64,000 nucleotides of DNA, taken from assembly GCA_951213105.1 (NCBI GenBank), contig OX578155.1:33873984-33937983 (forward strand), written 5' to 3'. A model generated the notes under the pieces. It was given only the letters and a program-made list of their open reading frames with translations. It did not search any database and was not told the origin of the DNA. This DNA comes from Amaurobius ferox. Its lineage: Eukaryota; Arthropoda; Arachnida; Araneae; Amaurobiidae. How positions within the stretch are numbered: position 1 is the stretch's first letter; each line of letters starts with the position of its first letter. Below, piece by piece: positions 10,543-21,929 of this stretch. The position numbers were made by a program, and so were the translations under genes.

Positions 10543-11319
10543 GTTAATTTTGATCTAAATTGATCTTTATTAACACTTTCTGGCATATGTTACCTGCAAA
10601 TAGTTTCTCACCCATGTGAATAAGTGTGGAACTAAACTACATTTTAGTGAAAAGAGTTCTGGCGCATTTCAGATGGAAATCCTTTCTCTCTTGTTTGCAC
10701 AAGTTTATTTGTCTATTTAAAACATCTTTTTGTAAAACTGTGTTCTAGCATATTTCACATGGAAATGGTGTCTCACCTGAGTGCACAAGCCTATGTGCAT
10801 TTAAAATAAATTTCAGCAATATGCTTACTGCCACACTGTTCATGTAAATGCTTTCTCACCTTTTATACAAGTTTATGTGCATTTAAAGTACTTTTTGTGA
10901 AAATGCCTACTGGGACATTTTATATGAAATGTTTCTCAGCTATGTGCACAAGTTTACATCTATTTAATGAACTTTTTATGAAAATGCTTTCTGGCACATT
11001 TTGAATGTAAATAGCTTCCCACATGTGTGTACAAGTTTGTGTGCATTTAAGGCACTTTTTAGTAAACATTTTTTCTGGCATGCAAATAGTTCCTCCTGTT
11101 TGCATAAGTTTAATACTGTTTAAATCATCTTTTTGTTACAATGCTCTCTGGCACACTTTCGATGAAAATAGGTTTTCAGATGTATGTTGGAACTTGAGAT
11201 TATCTGAAATGGTTTATTACATGTGTGCAGTAGTTTTATTACATGTGTGCACAATTTTTTGCAAATGCTTTCTTCCATTTTACATGTAGTGTGTACTTGC
11301 ATGCACAAATTTGTGACTA

Positions 11320-12940
11320 ATTAAAGCACCATTTTACATAAATGCCCTCTATATTATACAAACAAATAGTAGGCGTCTGACCATATGTTTATATTGAGTT
11401 AAAACATATTTTTTGAAGAAATGGAAGAGAGGCATGTTTTGAAATATTTTGCATTTTACAAAATATTTTTTACTAATGCCAACAATTTTTATTTATCTAA
11501 ATAAATGTGTTTCTGTTTTTGAGAATAATTTCTTAATGCAATTTCCTAGAAAACGATGTTTCACTGAGATTGACATGTAGTTTTCTTTGCTCCAAAAGCT
11601 TCCTGATATATTTCTGATCCAAGTGACTTAATATGAGCACAACAATTTGTTTGAATTAAATATGTTTCACTTAACAAATTTCTTTTGATTTTTTTACAAA
11701 TATTGATGCAAATGGTCAATGTTTATGGCATATAACATAAAAATGAAAAATTTTGCATAACATTTTTTCTTATATTTCACTGGATAAGCATATAGTGATA
11801 TGAAAGATAACGTGTAGTAAATGCATTATGATACATGTTCAAATAGATTAATTACATTTCTCGAATTGTTCAGGTATTCGTTAATTCAAATCCTTTTTGT
11901 TTGCATAAATGATTTTAGTATGAAATCTAGATTATGATTTAGAGAACTTAGTGTGCTTTCTCCTATTCAGAAAATTTATAATAAAAATTATTTTCTTGTA
12001 AAACAGCAATAGTTGATTAGGTTTCCGTGGGGTTCATCACATGAGCCACCATGCTTTTTTTTGTATACCTCAATAAAAATTTTCAGTTTAGCTAAAGACT
12101 TATCACATTAAAATAACGGGTCTAGAAAAAATGTATGTAAGGCATAAATTAAAGAATTTCATTTGACACTAGTTTGAGTTTCTTTCAACCAATTTCTTCC
12201 TCCAATTTCTAGCATCAGAAAAGCTAGGTTTTTGCACTTAATAATAAGAAATATAAACATCATCCAACAGAAACTCTTCAAATATTTATTTCATTCTTTA
12301 GCAAATGGGAATTGCACAGAAATCAGAATAAATGAATATATCTTAGTTAAGAAATTTCAAAAATATTACAGCACTCAATTCTTTTGGTTGCAGTAAACTT
12401 ACGACGCGTTAGAGAGAGGACAGCTCCGTCCAAGGTTACTATATCTAAAAGGTTGCGCCACTTCAGCTCTAGCCAATGAGAGCACGTAAAGACGAACGTC
12501 ACTTGGAGTTAAATGTCAGGAACGGCCCGGTAGACTCCAATGTTAAAGGATGCTAACAAAATAAATTTAATCATTTTTTAAAATTTAAAATATGAAATAA
12601 ATACTCAAATAACATTAATTTTACTTGAATACAACTTAAATATGCTGTACAGGGTTTTCTTGGAAGGGTACATATATAATAAAACTGTATTTCCCTTTCT
12701 GAAAATTATAAATCATCTGAAAGTTTCGTTTCGCTTTTTGAAACCAGTCAATGTTATTACAGGAGGCGATGTTATTTTTAATGAATTTTGTTTTAAATAC
12801 ACGAATTTACAGAAATATGTTCGGAAAGTTTTCTAAACAAGCAATCATTCTAAAATTTTCATTATGCACAAATAAACATCGCGTAATTTCTTTCTAAATG
12901 CATATAAATAAAGTTATTTTCGATTATGTTATCTCTAATA
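11320..12940. other. No gene seen
   Basis: AT-rich sequence. A locally less AT-rich block at about 12400-12545 ('agctccgtccaa', 'agccaatgagagc') has a promoter-like CCAAT context, and one short motif (agctccgtccaa) recurs at 14390. No ORF above 64 codons and no domain signature. Confidence 0.5.
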
Positions 12941-12949
12941 ATTGAAAAT

Positions 12950-13730
12950 CAAAACAATAATTAAAACGCTAACACTAAGAATTTTATGTCTTTTTAGGGG
13001 GGGGGGGGATGTACTTATGCTTAACTAGTAAACAATTTAAGTGATGCTTTTATAGTGAAGAACTTATTGCTAAACACATGATTTTATTAGTTTTTTTTAG
13101 ATCAAAAAGAGAATTTATATCAAATCGAAATTCAATGTAAACATATAAAAATATAGAAACTAATCGTTTAACACACACTATGATGTACTTTCAGAATAAT
13201 AAATTAAATGTATTATAGTATATTGATTCACGATGAAAAATATACGGGCAAGCTGTTTATTTTCTTAAATCGTACCCCTCCCCTCCATTTTTTGAATGTA
13301 ATAAAATTTAATTAATAAAATGTGATGTAATAAAATTTAATTAATATAAAATATGCGAGATTAAATCAAAACAACAATTAAAACGCTAACACTAAGAATT
13401 TTATGTCTTTTTAGGGGGGGGGGAGGGATGTACTTATGCCTAACTAGTAAACGATTTAAGTGATGCTTCTATAATTTATATGAATTTTATTCACAATTTG
13501 CATGCACATACATGTACACAACTTGCAATCTGATTTAAAACAGCGGTTCCCAACCTTTATCCCCTTGAAGACCCGCGCCTGTTTATTTTCTTAAATCGTA
13601 CCCCCCCCCCTTTTTTTTTAATGTAATAAAATTAAATTAATAAAATGTAATGTAATAAAATTTAACTAATAAAATGTAATGTAATAAAATTTAATTAATA
13701 TAAAATGTGCGAGATTAAATCCTGTTAGAT
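12950..13730 (+). repeat. Tandemly duplicated segment with G tracts and AATAAAATGTAATG minisatellite
   Basis: 12950-13050 ('acgctaacactaagaatttt' then a G tract and 'atgtacttatgc') is repeated at 13370-13475. 13255-13350 ('tttattttcttaaatcgtac' then a C tract) is repeated at 13580-13725. The unit is therefore about 330-420 bp, present about twice. A short minisatellite based on 'taataaaatgtaatg' expands inside the second unit. Non-coding. Confidence 0.7.
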
Positions 13731-14132
13731 TTTTCAAAAATTACAAGAATATCATTAGAAAATATATAAAGATACAAATAACTTGTGTAAAATGAAATGA
13801 ATGAAAAGTATACTGTACTTTTGTCTTTTAAGATTTAAAAATCCTACATAATGGAACTTCATGCACTAAACTAATGTTTCAAGAAAGAAGTGCATTTTCC
13901 CAAATTAATATAAATTTTACAATGTTAACTACTTTAAAAGGAAATGTTTGATCAAAATTTGCATTATTCAACTTTAAAAAAAGGAATATAAATAAATTTT
14001 GAAAATATAAATGTACTTTTAGTCATTAATTTCTTAATAAAAAATATCTTTGGTTTAATAAACGAATTTAAATGAGTCCTATTCTTCAATACTGAAATTT
14101 TTGCATGTATATGAGGTTGGGAAACACGACTC
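13541..14132. mobile_element. Possible hAT-like MITE, ~590 bp
   Basis: The left end reads CAGCGGTTCCCAACCTTT, a frequent hAT-type terminus. The right end, on the opposite strand, reads AGTCGTGTTTCCCAACCTCA, giving a short imperfect terminal inverted repeat (TTCCCAACCT shared). There is no transposase inside. Flanking bases share only a TAAAA core, so an 8-bp target duplication is not proven. Confidence 0.45.
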
Positions 14133-14169
14133 TAAAATATATATTATATTACGAAAAGAACACATAAAG

Positions 14170-14424
14170 AAATCTAGCATTGCCTGGAATTTAAGATGCA
14201 AATCTTTGATTAAAATTCTAGTTGAACTTGTAAGAAGTCTTCGAAACCAATATACACTTTAAAAATACACTTGTTTCAAACAAAAAATAAAAAAAACCCG
14301 CGCGCCTGCCGCGCCATCTTGTGCCGCGCGCTGCAAGTAAACTCCAACTCCAACTGACGTCACGGATAGTGCTCGTGGCAGAAGAGTGGAGCTCCGTCCA
14401 ATCAAGGATCGAGAGAGCGGCAGT
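14170..14424. other. GC-richer block left of the Jockey insertion
   Basis: It contains 'cgcgcgcctgccgcgccatc', a perfect TGACGTCA at 14355-14362 and a CCAAT-like 'gtccaatc'. Before the Jockey insertion this was contiguous with 16638 onward, so it is the outer flank of the P-like copy there. It may be a promoter fragment; no transcript start can be defined. Confidence 0.4.
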
Positions 14425-14636
14425 CCGGGGCATGTTCATAGAGTTTCGTCCAGAACAGAGCACCAGGCGCGAAGCGCCTTTAATCTCCAATCTCTAGGTG
14501 TGGTTCTTATCTTCATACTGTGACATTATTTCATTGGTCCATAGTTGGAGGTTCGAGGTTTTTGATTTACTGTTTTTATTATTTGTCCTAGCTCCTAGTG
14601 TGGCAGTTTGTTGCACATTAAGAGTTTAAGCAGTTT

Positions 14637-14654
14637 GGGGGGGGGGGGGGGGGG
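14637..14654 (+). repeat. G18 tract in Jockey 3' UTR
   Basis: The equivalent place in the second Jockey copy (about 40548) has only six Gs, so the tract expanded after insertion or in the source copy. It is the longest G run in the window. Confidence 0.8.
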
Positions 14655-14769
14655 TTGATGCAGATTTGAGGGTAACCTAGCATTTTAGCAGTTTAGGATT
14701 TTAAACATTTTGTAGAAAACCAAAGATCGCGAGTTTTCTTTAATATCAACTGATTAAGGTGGGACGTTC

Positions 14770-16587
14770 CTAGTACCGAATATCAAAGTTAAGTACCGAG
14801 CGGGGTCTCTTACGAGATTTAGTCTTGCGATGATCATAGTCATGCAGATTAAATAATAGTTCATTTGGGACAGATGGCAGATTTTTGTAGAATTTAAGCG
14901 CTAGCTTTTTGATTTGGGCTCTAACAGTTTTTATTTTGAAGTCTTTCCTAATTACCGAGTTTCTTAAGTATCTAGGGGCTTTCCTTATAATCCTTAGGGT
15001 TTTGTTTTGTCTTGTCTCTAATAAGTCTATGGTAGTTTTACAGGCATATCCCCATACGGGTGCTGCATACAGCATTCCCGGGCAGATGACCGATTTATAA
15101 ATTAGGAGTTTATTTTGATAACTTAGATTTCCGTTTCCTATCATTGGGTATAAGGCTCCTATGGTTATATACGCTTTTTTGATTATGTTCGTTACGTGCA
15201 GTTTCCAAGTTAGGTGGGAGTCTATCGTTACACCTAGGTATTTAGTAGATTTTTCCGCTTTTAGGGCATGGTTGTTTATGTACAGAGGAGGCGGAGGTTT
15301 AAGTTTTCTTGAGAAATAAATCCAATGACATTTATTGGGATTTAATTTTATTCGCCATTTTTCCAGCCATGTTTGGAGTATGTCTAAGTATTGTTGTAGC
15401 TGTCTGTGCATTACTGAGACGTAAGGGTGTTTTGCAAGTATCGCGCTGTCGTCTGCATAGAGTGCCAGCTCCGTGTCTGGGGTCCTGGGAATGTCATTTA
15501 GATATATGTTAAAGAGTGTCGGGCCCAGGATGGATCCTTGCGGTACACTACTTTTAATGAGCTTGGGTGTAGATAAGTTATTTTTTACTCTGACTTGAAA
15601 GTGTCTGTTATTTAGGTATGAAATTAAAAGTTTGACAAGTGCGTCAGGGACTTTTAGAGTGATCAATTTGTAAGCTAATCCACAGTGCCACACTTTATCA
15701 AAGGCTTTTTGGATGTCAAGAAAAATCGCAGCTGTGGGTGTCTTATTATTAAAACCAGAAGAAATGTACTCTACCACTCTCAGCAATTGATGAGTGGTGG
15801 AGTGTTTTGGCCGAAATCCAAACTGCTCCGGAATGATAATGTCATTCTCACTAAGGTGCGTGTTCAGTCTCTTAAGAATTATTTTCTCAGTAATTTTACT
15901 AAGTGTCGGCAACAAACTGATTGGTCTGTAGTTGGCTGGAATTGAGGCATCCTCACCAGGTTTATGGATCGCTATAATTATCGCTTCCTTCCATTCTTTG
16001 GGGAAATAATTTAGTTCTAGTATTTTATTTATTAAGATGGTCAAGTAAAATATTATATTTAAGGGTAGGTTTTTTACCGCGGTATTCCTGATTTTGTCGT
16101 GCCCTGGGCTTTTACGGTTTTTAAGGTTTTTGATAATCTCTACTATTTCTTGCGGGGTGGCTGGGTTAATCTCAGCCGTGACCGGGGAGTTCCTGAAATT
16201 GTTTAGAGTTTGCCTAACCATTCTTAGGGTGTCCTGACACATTAGATCGTGGTTTGGTTCAAATTGCTTTTCGTAATGCCTAGCAAGCGCCTCTGCTTTT
16301 TCTTCGTCTGAGTACGCAATATTAGCGCCATCTATTAGTGGCGGGAGTTTAATTTGAGGTTTTCTGAGTCTTTTAGCGAATTGCCAGAGCGATACGTCTT
16401 CCTGGCTAAGGGATTCGATTAATTCTTTATACTGTTGCTGCTTTTCTGCGACAATTTTTTCACTGACTTTACACGTGAGTCTATTAAGCTCCCTTTTAAG
16501 GGTAGGGTCTCTGTTAGCCTGCCATGTCTTACGCATTCTATTTCTCTGTTTAACTAACTGTTTGACATGGTGGGAAAGTGTTGGCAT
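14770..16587 (-). pseudogene. Jockey ORF2 fragment: reverse transcriptase part
   Basis: 605 open codons correspond to residues 297-901 of the ORF2 at 40670-43375. The reverse transcriptase motifs are present: ANYRPISLLP, FLDIQKAFDKV with the first catalytic Asp, VPQGSILGP, and YADD with the catalytic Asp pair, followed by the C-terminal region typical of Jockey. The endonuclease domain is absent because the element is truncated at 16624; the first Met is internal. It is near-identical to the longer copy, with scattered substitutions, so the family was active fairly recently. There is no promoter, so expression would depend on the flank. Confidence 0.9.
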
Positions 16588-16699
16588 TTTTGATGACTCA
16601 CGATGTGTTGTGGCAGATGCAATACCGGGGCATGTTCCGAAAACGTATTCCCTATACAGCCTGCTGGGAGACTGATTCTTCGCTATTGGCTAAGTTAAA

Positions 16700-16707
16700 T
16701 GACGTCA
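16700..16707. promoter_or_regulatory. TGACGTCA (CRE-type) palindrome in P-like promoter copy
   Basis: It is a perfect 8-bp CRE consensus next to a CCAAT-type box (gctattggct on this strand). The same pair occurs at 59334-59341 upstream of the intact THAP gene. Confidence 0.5.
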
Positions 16708-16851
16708 TGGGCGGATCTAGAGCTCCTCTACTACAGGCTGACTCATCAAGCATATTGAAGCCCACCATAGCTGGAAGCATTAGCTCTATTCGCATCCATT
16801 AGCATTAGCTCTATTCGCATTTTCACTTTAGGAAGTATTATTGAAATAATT

Positions 16852-17004
16852 ATGGGTGGTTGTTCTGTACAGAACTGCTCTAGTCATTCTAGAAAGGGTT
16901 TTAGGCTATTTTGCTTTCCTAGAAACGGAGAAAGAAGAAAACAATAGCTAATAAATAGTCGGCACGATAATCGGATAGCCGGTACTGGAGCATACTTGTG
17001 CGAG
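16852..17004 (+). pseudogene. THAP exon 1 copy (left arm) with in-frame stop
   Basis: It has the same 153-bp length and the same GAG|GTAAGT splice donor as exon 1 of the intact gene. The first two zinc Cys are kept (MGGC…NC) and the last Cys (AYLCE) is present, but the conserved Trp codon at position 32 is TAG (16945-16947). It cannot encode a THAP domain. Confidence 0.85.
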
Positions 17005-18021
17005 GTAAGTCCTACAATATTCTAATTGAAACATTTTTTTATATAAAGTATTTATTTTAAACACTTATTTTATAATTTCTGTAACTGTAGTATGGATTAT
17101 TAATGATTTTTAGTTGCTATAGTCATATCTTAGTACACTTTTTTTGTAATGGAAACATCACCTTGAATGCATTATACTGTCTTCAAAACCTAGAAGTAAA
17201 TAGCTTCAAATTATACATATATATATTAAAGATTTATTCCTGTTACACCAATATCTTTCAAGTTTTATACACTTTGTTGTATTTTAGATCATAATGAATC
17301 ACAGAATTGGTGAATTCTACTATCAACAAACTGTCGCCAAGTGGAAAACTTGCCATGTTATAGTAATTAAATTGGCACTCGTGTATATTCAATTTAAAAT
17401 TCTCTACATTTTGAATAAATTTTTCAAAATAGTTTTACTTTAATGAAGTTTTTTTAATAACATGTGTGAATGTTTGCCTCACATATTTGAAAGTTTGCTA
17501 ACTACTTTGTATTTCAAGAGGAAAATACTAATAATAACCTACTAAGCTCGGCTTTATTTTCATAAAATGATTTTCAAACAATAGTTGATCATTAATTAGC
17601 TATTATGATAAACGTATTCCGATTTATTTACCATTCTAGCCTATGTTTGCATAATTACTATAACATGGCAAGTTTTCCACTTGGCCACAGTTTGTTGATA
17701 GTAGGATTCCCCAATTCTGTGATTCATTATGATCTAAAAATACAAGAAAGTGTATAAAACTTGAAAGATATTGGTGTAACAGCAATATATCTTTAATATA
17801 TATATATATATAATTTGAAGCTATTTTCTTCTAGGTTTGGAAGAGAGTATAATGCATTCAAGGGGATGTTTAAATTACAAACCAAGTGTACTAAGATAAG
17901 ATTATAGCAACTAAAAATCATTAATAATCCATACTACAGTTACAGAAATTATAAAATAAGTGTTTAAAATAAAAAATTTATATGAAAAAAGAAGTGTCAA
18001 TTAGAATATTGTAGAACTTAC

Positions 18022-18152
18022 CTCGCATAAGTATGTTCTATTACCGGGTATCCAATTATTTATTATCCATTGTTTTCTTCTTTCTTCGTTTCTAGAAAAA
18101 CGAAATAGCCTAAAACCCTTTTTAGAATGATTAGAGCAGTTTGGTGCCCCAT
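18022..18152 (-). pseudogene. THAP exon 1 copy (right arm) with deletions
   Basis: It is 131 bp instead of 153. A 10-base deletion right after the ATG removes the first zinc Cys and shifts frame, and a 12-base deletion lies further in. The Trp codon lost in the left arm is intact here, so the two arms decayed independently. The splice donor GTAAGT is kept. Confidence 0.8.
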
Positions 18153-18242
18153 AAATATTTTAATAATACTTCCTAAAGTGAAAATACGAATAGAGCTAAT
18201 GCTAATGGATTGCTCTTCCAGCTACGGTGGGCTTCAATATGC

Positions 18243-19857
18243 CAAAACATCTATAGAATCCCTAAATTCATTTAACCTCCTAATTTTTTTAAACCAAATA
18301 AAATATCTCGTGCTTATGCACCAATTTTAACCAAGGAGTGAGTAAATAGATTGAGCTGCAACAATTGTGATATTTAAAATATATATTACATCTTTCCCAC
18401 CCATTGGAAAACCTAGATTAAAATACTAGAATATTAAAATTATAACCAATATGCTTTGAAAACTATGATCTCAATCCAAAATTCAATTACATACACTTGT
18501 AGGAATTTCAAAAAGATATAATTTCTTGATTGAAGAGCATGGCCACGTGACGTCACATAGAAAATTTTACCCTTATGTTTGCCCTTGTTCAAAAACAAAA
18601 TATTCGTATGCTTAACAGTATGAAACTTCCATTATTTCCTGTATGAAAAATGTCTGTTTTAGAAATTTAAAATCGTTTAACCTCTAATTACAATATATTT
18701 AAATTTATCTTCTTTTATGGATATTTTTAATTTACCGGAAAATAAATTATTGACTTTCAAAAAAATATATAGAGTTTTAAGAAAATTTGTTATGTACTTT
18801 TCACTCACTCGCATTTTTTGCTAGTAAATGTTATACATCTTCAGAATGCTAGCTAGTGATTACAGTAAAATTGAGTGGTATTGTACATTCACTTAAAATC
18901 ACTTAAAGTGCATTTTATGCATTTTAGTAAATGAAATTTTTAAAAAATTTTAGAAACCATATTGAAACACTCGATACTTAAAATATTTTTTTAATTTAAA
19001 TCAGTATCAAAAACTTATAAATCAAAAATTAAAAAAAAAACAATACTTTAACAAAATTTAAGAAAAAACAATATTTAAAAAAAAGATTGTACTTTAACAA
19101 AATTTAAGAAAAAAACGGTACTCTTAGAAAAAAGATTGTACTTTAACTAAATTTAAGAAAAAACGGTACTTAGAAAAAAGATCGTACTTTAACTAAAATT
19201 AAGAAAAAACAGAACTTCAAAAATCAATACTTAGGAGAACCATTTTAAAAACACGGGAAAATACAAAAGACAATTTCAAAACACAGAACGAATAAATAAA
19301 AGAACTAACCTTTATGTAATGGAACACGTTTCACACTGCAATCCAAAAATATTAACTGATATATCCATATGTTTAATTACATCCACACCGGAACATGTTT
19401 TCTTGAACATACACGTACACTCAACACCGGAACACGTTTCACACTCCAATCCAATTAAATCTATAAAAATCTGCATATCTACAGAAAATTTGTGTAAAAT
19501 GTTAATGTATATGAATTACAAGCAATGTTTTAAATATTTATTCCAAAAACTTTGTAGAAACAAATCTTTTCAAAAACGATCGAAAAAGATCTGTAAAAGA
19601 AAAAGTTTGATTTAAAAAGGTCTGATGAAATACACAGAAGACTATTGAAATACTTCCTGCCTATTAAAATGCAGATTCCCCAAAAATCGTGAGCTGATTG
19701 GATGTCCGTTGGTTACCAGAAGTCGTGGGCTACCAGATTGGCGAAGTATACGAAATGAAATTGTAACCCGAAAAATCGCACCAACTTGGTGCTGGATCAT
19801 ACTTTGAAAAATGAGTGGGGATCTATTCTAAGAATCAACCTTAGTTTTCTTCTCTAA
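18243..19857. other. No gene seen; contains a ~45-50 bp minisatellite
   Basis: AT-rich. A TGACGTCA is at 18548-18555. From about 19030 to 19215 a unit with 'gtactttaac(a/t)aaatttaagaaaaaac' is repeated about four times. Around 19315-19450 the phrase 'ccggaacacgttt' and variants recur three times. A 98-codon frame there is repeat-derived and not convincing as a gene. Confidence 0.5.
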
Positions 19858-20348
19858 TACATTTGAGCTCTGAATTCATCCTCTGTAGTACCAATGAACT
19901 GGCATAATATAATATCAAATGGTTTGTAAGGTCTCAAGAACTTGTGTTTTATTAGAAGGTGAAAGGATTTCCTCACATGTTTTCACATTTTTCTTCTAAA
20001 AATTCTGAAGTTAATAAATTAATCAAATCCGTAGTCTTTTATGGTTGCTGGGGAACATATTGAAACATTGTTATCGATGTATATGAAGCCATTAATGTCG
20101 GAACAGTACATCCACTTTCATTTACTTTTTCTAATAAATACAATAAAGAATCAGGGTCATTTTAAACATTGTATTTATCATCAGACACAAACCCTAAATG
20201 TTTAAAACATTTTTTACTGTTTTGCTTGAGACAGAATTTTAACTTCCGTGAATGTAATTGGCAGCATTCAAAACAGATACTTTAAACATGTTTTATACCA
20301 CTATTTTTATCAATTGCTTTCATTTGTTTATTGATAAAGATAATAATT
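19858..20348 (-). repeat. Inverted 'empty' copy of the repeat at 1381-1800/4750-4800
   Basis: On the minus strand it runs continuously through the two blocks that are 2.95 kb apart in the left copy. It lacks the KIAA1586-like segment. See finding. Confidence 0.7.
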
Positions 20349-20599
20349 AACTATTTATAAATAAACGATATTTGTTTTTGTGGATAAGAGCTTTCATTTA
20401 CAAATTATCTTAAAACAAAAATATAAAGATATCAACCAGTTTTAGAGCCAGAACAAGCATCCTTCGGAATAAGGAAAACTGGGTAATCACTCCATAAAAT
20501 AGTGTTCCCAGCCTATTTTGCTTAGAGGAAGCCTTAAAGTCTATAAATAAAATTGAAAATCTATTTGTCTGCCTATACATATGTTTATCTCATCATCAC

Positions 20600-21250
20600 A
20601 GGAGAACGGCTGAACCGAATTTAATAAAATTTTGTGGATAGATTTGAAATTAAGTCCATATTTTGAGCTTTTAAGACCAGGGATAGTCTAGATATTAATG
20701 ACAATCGAACAATTAAAGCTTCCATAGAGATAGCATTATTGTGACAATATTTTTTCTGCCAATTTATTTGAAGAAAATTATATGTCTCTTAGCTACTAAT
20801 TTAAATCCATTGTGTTTATGCGGCAGACGATCTTTAAATCTTTTCTGATTTAAATAATAAAGAAAAATTCACCAATATTGTATTTTTGACTGGATTATAA
20901 CCAATACAGTCTTTAGGTTTAAACATTATTATTATTGATATTTTCGAGGATTATTGATATTTTCAATTTATTAAGTTATTGTTATATTTTGGCAAAAATT
21001 GTTGAAATTCATATATTGTAAGTGGTGCAGGTAATCTACAAATGCACTGGTATATCTTTTACAAGAATATTAGTAGTACAAGTATATTAACATATATTGG
21101 AATGAATTATGGCCTTTAGGTTTAAAGATTACGTGATTATTGATATTTTCAATTTATTTCATTATCTTTTATTTTGGGAAAGATTTTAGAAACTCATATG
21201 TTGTAGTATGTAGCGCAGGCCATCCGACTCACCCGAGGGTTTGAGCAGCA
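20600..21250 (+). repeat. Dispersed AT-rich repeat, copy 2
   Basis: 20730-21200 matches 130-700 in direct orientation with indels. The left part (20600-20690) has 'gagaacggctgaaccgaattt', a phrase of the kind found in degenerate helitron-like or DNA-transposon sequences, but I cannot assign the class. Confidence 0.55.
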
Positions 21251-21915
21251 AATTGAGTGGCCGGGAAAACATGTTATAGTGTATTGTAATATGTTGTGGT
21301 ATGTTGTTGTTGAAACCCAGACCGTCTGACCTAGAAGAAAGGTGTAAGATATGTTGTACTATGTTGTTGAAACCCAGACCGTCCGACCTACCAGAAAGGT
21401 GTAAGGTAACTGTTTGGATGTTGTACTATGTGTAACATGTTGTAGTATGTGCAATATGTTGTAGTGTGTATATATGTTGTAGTATGTGTAATCTTCTACT
21501 AATACAAAGTAGTACATATCCCATACAATTTTAGCACTACATCACCATAAGCAGCACTTGATTGAAACTTTACGAATAAAAATTTCGATTTGTATTCAAT
21601 GATAAAAAGTAGAAGGAAATGATTTATACTACTAACTGTGTGTTTAAATTCTTCTCACTTTGTAAAATTCTTCCTCAAAATTTAAGAAAGAAGTAAAACT
21701 GCCTCTCAAAAAATGTATTGCAAAAATCTAACCTGGGTCCAATGCAAGGCATTCTTTGGCTGCTTTCTGCCAGCAGCCCTGAGCATACCACCATAGACAA
21801 GAAGGTGCAGAAGGCCCAGACCACACGACTAACCCGAAGGCTTGACAAAAAGGTGTTGTTGTTGTTGTTGAGACCCAGACCGTCCGACCTACCAGAAAGG
21901 TGTAAGGTAACTGTG
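21218..21915 (+). repeat. Cluster of short 'CCCAGACCGTCCGACC' repeats
   Basis: A roughly 50-bp phrase running from (GTTGTTGTTG)AAACCCAGACCG to AAAGGTGTAAGGTAACTG occurs at 21303-21348, 21361-21412 and 21853-21915. Weaker relatives are at 21218-21270 and 21806-21852. The core also occurs inside the 83-bp insertion at 57163. All copies read the same strand and share an open frame R-P-R-P-S-D. Function and class unknown. Confidence 0.65.
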
Positions 21916-21929
21916 ACAAGAAGGTGTGT

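Larger units (their letters stand above)
6165..11310 (-). repeat. 84-bp C2H2 zinc-finger repeat array
   Basis: About 5.1 kb of 84-bp units reads on the minus strand as CxxCxxxF…L..HxxxH fingers joined by HTGEKPF linkers. The centre (about 7250-10540) is well conserved. The outer parts (6165-7170 and 10550-11310) still show the 84-bp period but carry stops, indels and lost Cys/His. Higher-order repeats are visible: 7566-7760 and 7818-8012 belong to near-identical 252-bp (three-finger) blocks, and the 8460 and 9048 blocks repeat at 588 bp (seven fingers). No upstream exon (ZAD, BTB or similar) is recognisable to the right. Confidence 0.9.
14438..16624 (-). mobile_element. 5'-truncated Jockey-clade LINE, flanked by 13-bp target-site duplication
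   Basis: A direct repeat CCGGGGCATGTTC stands at 14425-14437 and 16625-16637 exactly at the edges, which fixes the boundaries. The element is on the minus strand: its 3' UTR is at 14438-14769 (with an 18-G tract as seen on the plus strand) and RT coding runs 14770 to 16587. Compared with the longer copy at 40346-44088 it lacks ORF1 and the endonuclease, which is typical target-primed reverse transcription with 5' truncation. It landed in the outer flank of the P-like fold-back element, so it is the younger insertion. Confidence 0.9.
16650..18242. mobile_element. Fold-back (head-to-head) derivative of the P-element-like THAP gene
   Basis: The left arm (16751-17369) and right arm (17652-18241) are inverted copies of each other, about 600 bp each, around a 280-bp spacer. 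Both arms match the 5' end of the THAP gene at 58680-59400: promoter, exon 1 and start of intron 1. The spacer piece 17385-17570 matches 56845-57000, the downstream part of the same intron. The left side extends further (16656-16750), carrying the TGACGTCA and CCAAT block. The copy has no transposase body; it could be a non-autonomous element or a rearranged relic. Confidence 0.8.

Noticed and set aside
6165..11310. Regular direct repeats that might suggest a CRISPR array
   Set aside because: The unit is 84 bp with coding C2H2 fingers and no unique spacers; animal DNA.
14540..14560. 'ggaggttcgag' resembling a tRNA B box
   Set aside because: It lies in the Jockey 3' UTR in both copies with no A box or cloverleaf; no tRNA was found in the window.
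19319..19615. 98-codon plus-strand frame with repeated 'TPEHV' text
   Set aside because: The repetition comes from a short DNA repeat (ccggaacacgttt); no gene evidence.
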